A stretch of 64,000 bases of DNA from Paraliobacillus sp. PM-2 (lineage in GTDB: Bacteria; Bacillota; Bacilli; Bacillales; Amphibacillaceae), in contig NZ_CTEI01000001.1 in the NCBI RefSeq assembly GCF_001368815.1, positions 248,001 to 312,000 on the forward strand, written 5' to 3'. Below the pieces are notes generated by a model, which saw only the letters and a list, made by a program, of their open reading frames with translations, searched no databases and had not been told where the DNA came from. Within the stretch, counting starts at the first letter, position 1; every line of letters starts with the position of its first letter. Of the stretch, positions 63,801-64,000 are shown one piece after another. A program made the translations under genes and the position numbers.

Positions 63801-64000
63801 AGGTTTGAATTGATTAAATCCGTAATTGACAAGTTTAAATTAAAAAACAAAGTAAGATACTTATGTAAGGTAGCTGATGTATCTCCATCAGGATATTATA
63901 ATTATTTCTCATTAGAGTCACGGGAAAGAAGAAAACAACGTGATAAAGAAGATGAGATTGCCAAAGAAAAGATATTGAAAGCCTTTAACTACAGAAAGCG
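63801..64000 (+). CDS. IS3-family OrfB, N-terminal part only
   Basis: Open from 63801 to the window edge, reading FELIKSVIDKFKLKNKVRYL, CKVADVSPSGYYNYF and SLESRERRKQRDKEDEIAKE, the HTH_21-type N-terminus of an IS3 OrfB. It may be made by frameshifting from OrfA. The catalytic core lies beyond the window. Confidence 0.75.

Larger units (their letters stand above)
63272..64000 (+). mobile_element. IS3-family element, copy 2, runs off the window
   Basis: Starts at TGTACTCTATAGAG and repeats 52981-53316 nearly base for base, including the protective hairpin, then continues with the rest of orfA and the start of orfB. It lies about 40 bases upstream of IS66 tnpC, in opposite orientation. Confidence 0.82.

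Noticed and set aside
1-64000. CRISPR array, tRNA/rRNA genes, prophage modules, T-box or other riboswitches
   Set aside because: No regularly spaced direct repeats, no tRNA-like cloverleaf ends or rRNA stretches, no phage structural genes, and no T-box or further riboswitch consensus were seen on reading; only the preQ1-I switch was convincing.

Overview
The window looks like chromosomal DNA of a low-GC Firmicute of the family Bacillaceae, in the Oceanobacillus/Virgibacillus/Gracilibacillus range. The grounds are AT-rich codons, strong AGGAGG-type ribosome binding sites, Bacillus-type gene content (YpjP, YneR, DUF1836, HelD, AlaR-AlaT, preQ1-queF) and many U-tailed hairpin terminators. No rRNA, tRNA or CRISPR array was seen. 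Genus and species cannot be fixed from this sequence alone.

Bases 1-39600 are an ordinary core region of short operons. In order they hold: a TraB-family protein (cut by the window edge); tetR-membrane protein-flavodoxin; a LysR gene divergent from a YeiH-type exporter; photolyase plus a TspO-like protein; a class V PLP enzyme and a DsrE-like protein; ypjP; DUF488; the iron-sulfur repair protein Ric behind a hairpin that covers its ribosome binding site; MscS; a NusG-II protein; hemolysin III; DUF1836; a DUF2268 protease and a methyltransferase; alaR-alaT; fhs; an amidase; a YneR-like protein; DUF421; an XRE regulator and an orphan LuxR regulator; an unlisted 52-residue zinc-ribbon protein; a CAP lipoprotein; an ABC exporter pair; an MFS transporter; a two-subunit ThrE exporter with an AEC transporter; PTS IIB and IIA proteins without a IIC; OsmC; argCJBD; and a preQ1-I riboswitch controlling queF and a queuosine-precursor transporter.

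Bases 39600-52400 mix core genes (AcuI-like reductase, sirtuin, YjbQ, RidA, DUF1002 protein, MFS, HelD, aldo/keto reductase, Nudix) with the first scars: a decayed Fic-GNAT remnant and two copies of a structured palindromic repeat. A third repeat copy lies at 55235-55354. In each copy the outer arms and the central hairpin are self-complementary but differ in sequence, while the internal blocks are conserved.

From about 52400 to the end the window is an accessory region. A HAD phosphatase gene is cut off by the 5' end of an IS3-family element. Next come a compact type I toxin-antitoxin locus (holin-like toxin with a convergent antisense RNA), a CPBP membrane protease, IS30 and ISL3 remnants, and an isolated four-gene cassette at 56379-59126 (secreted peptidoglycan-binding-domain protein, ABC ATPase, ABC permease, membrane-anchored TPR protein). 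The cassette resembles a bacteriocin or cell-envelope antagonism/immunity operon and is the best candidate for an undescribed system. The last 4.5 kb is a nest of insertion sequences: two IS66 pieces, an IS3 remnant, an IS3-family element lying inside IS66 tnpC (removing it with one 3-bp target copy restores the tnpC frame exactly), and a second copy of the IS3 element that runs off the window.
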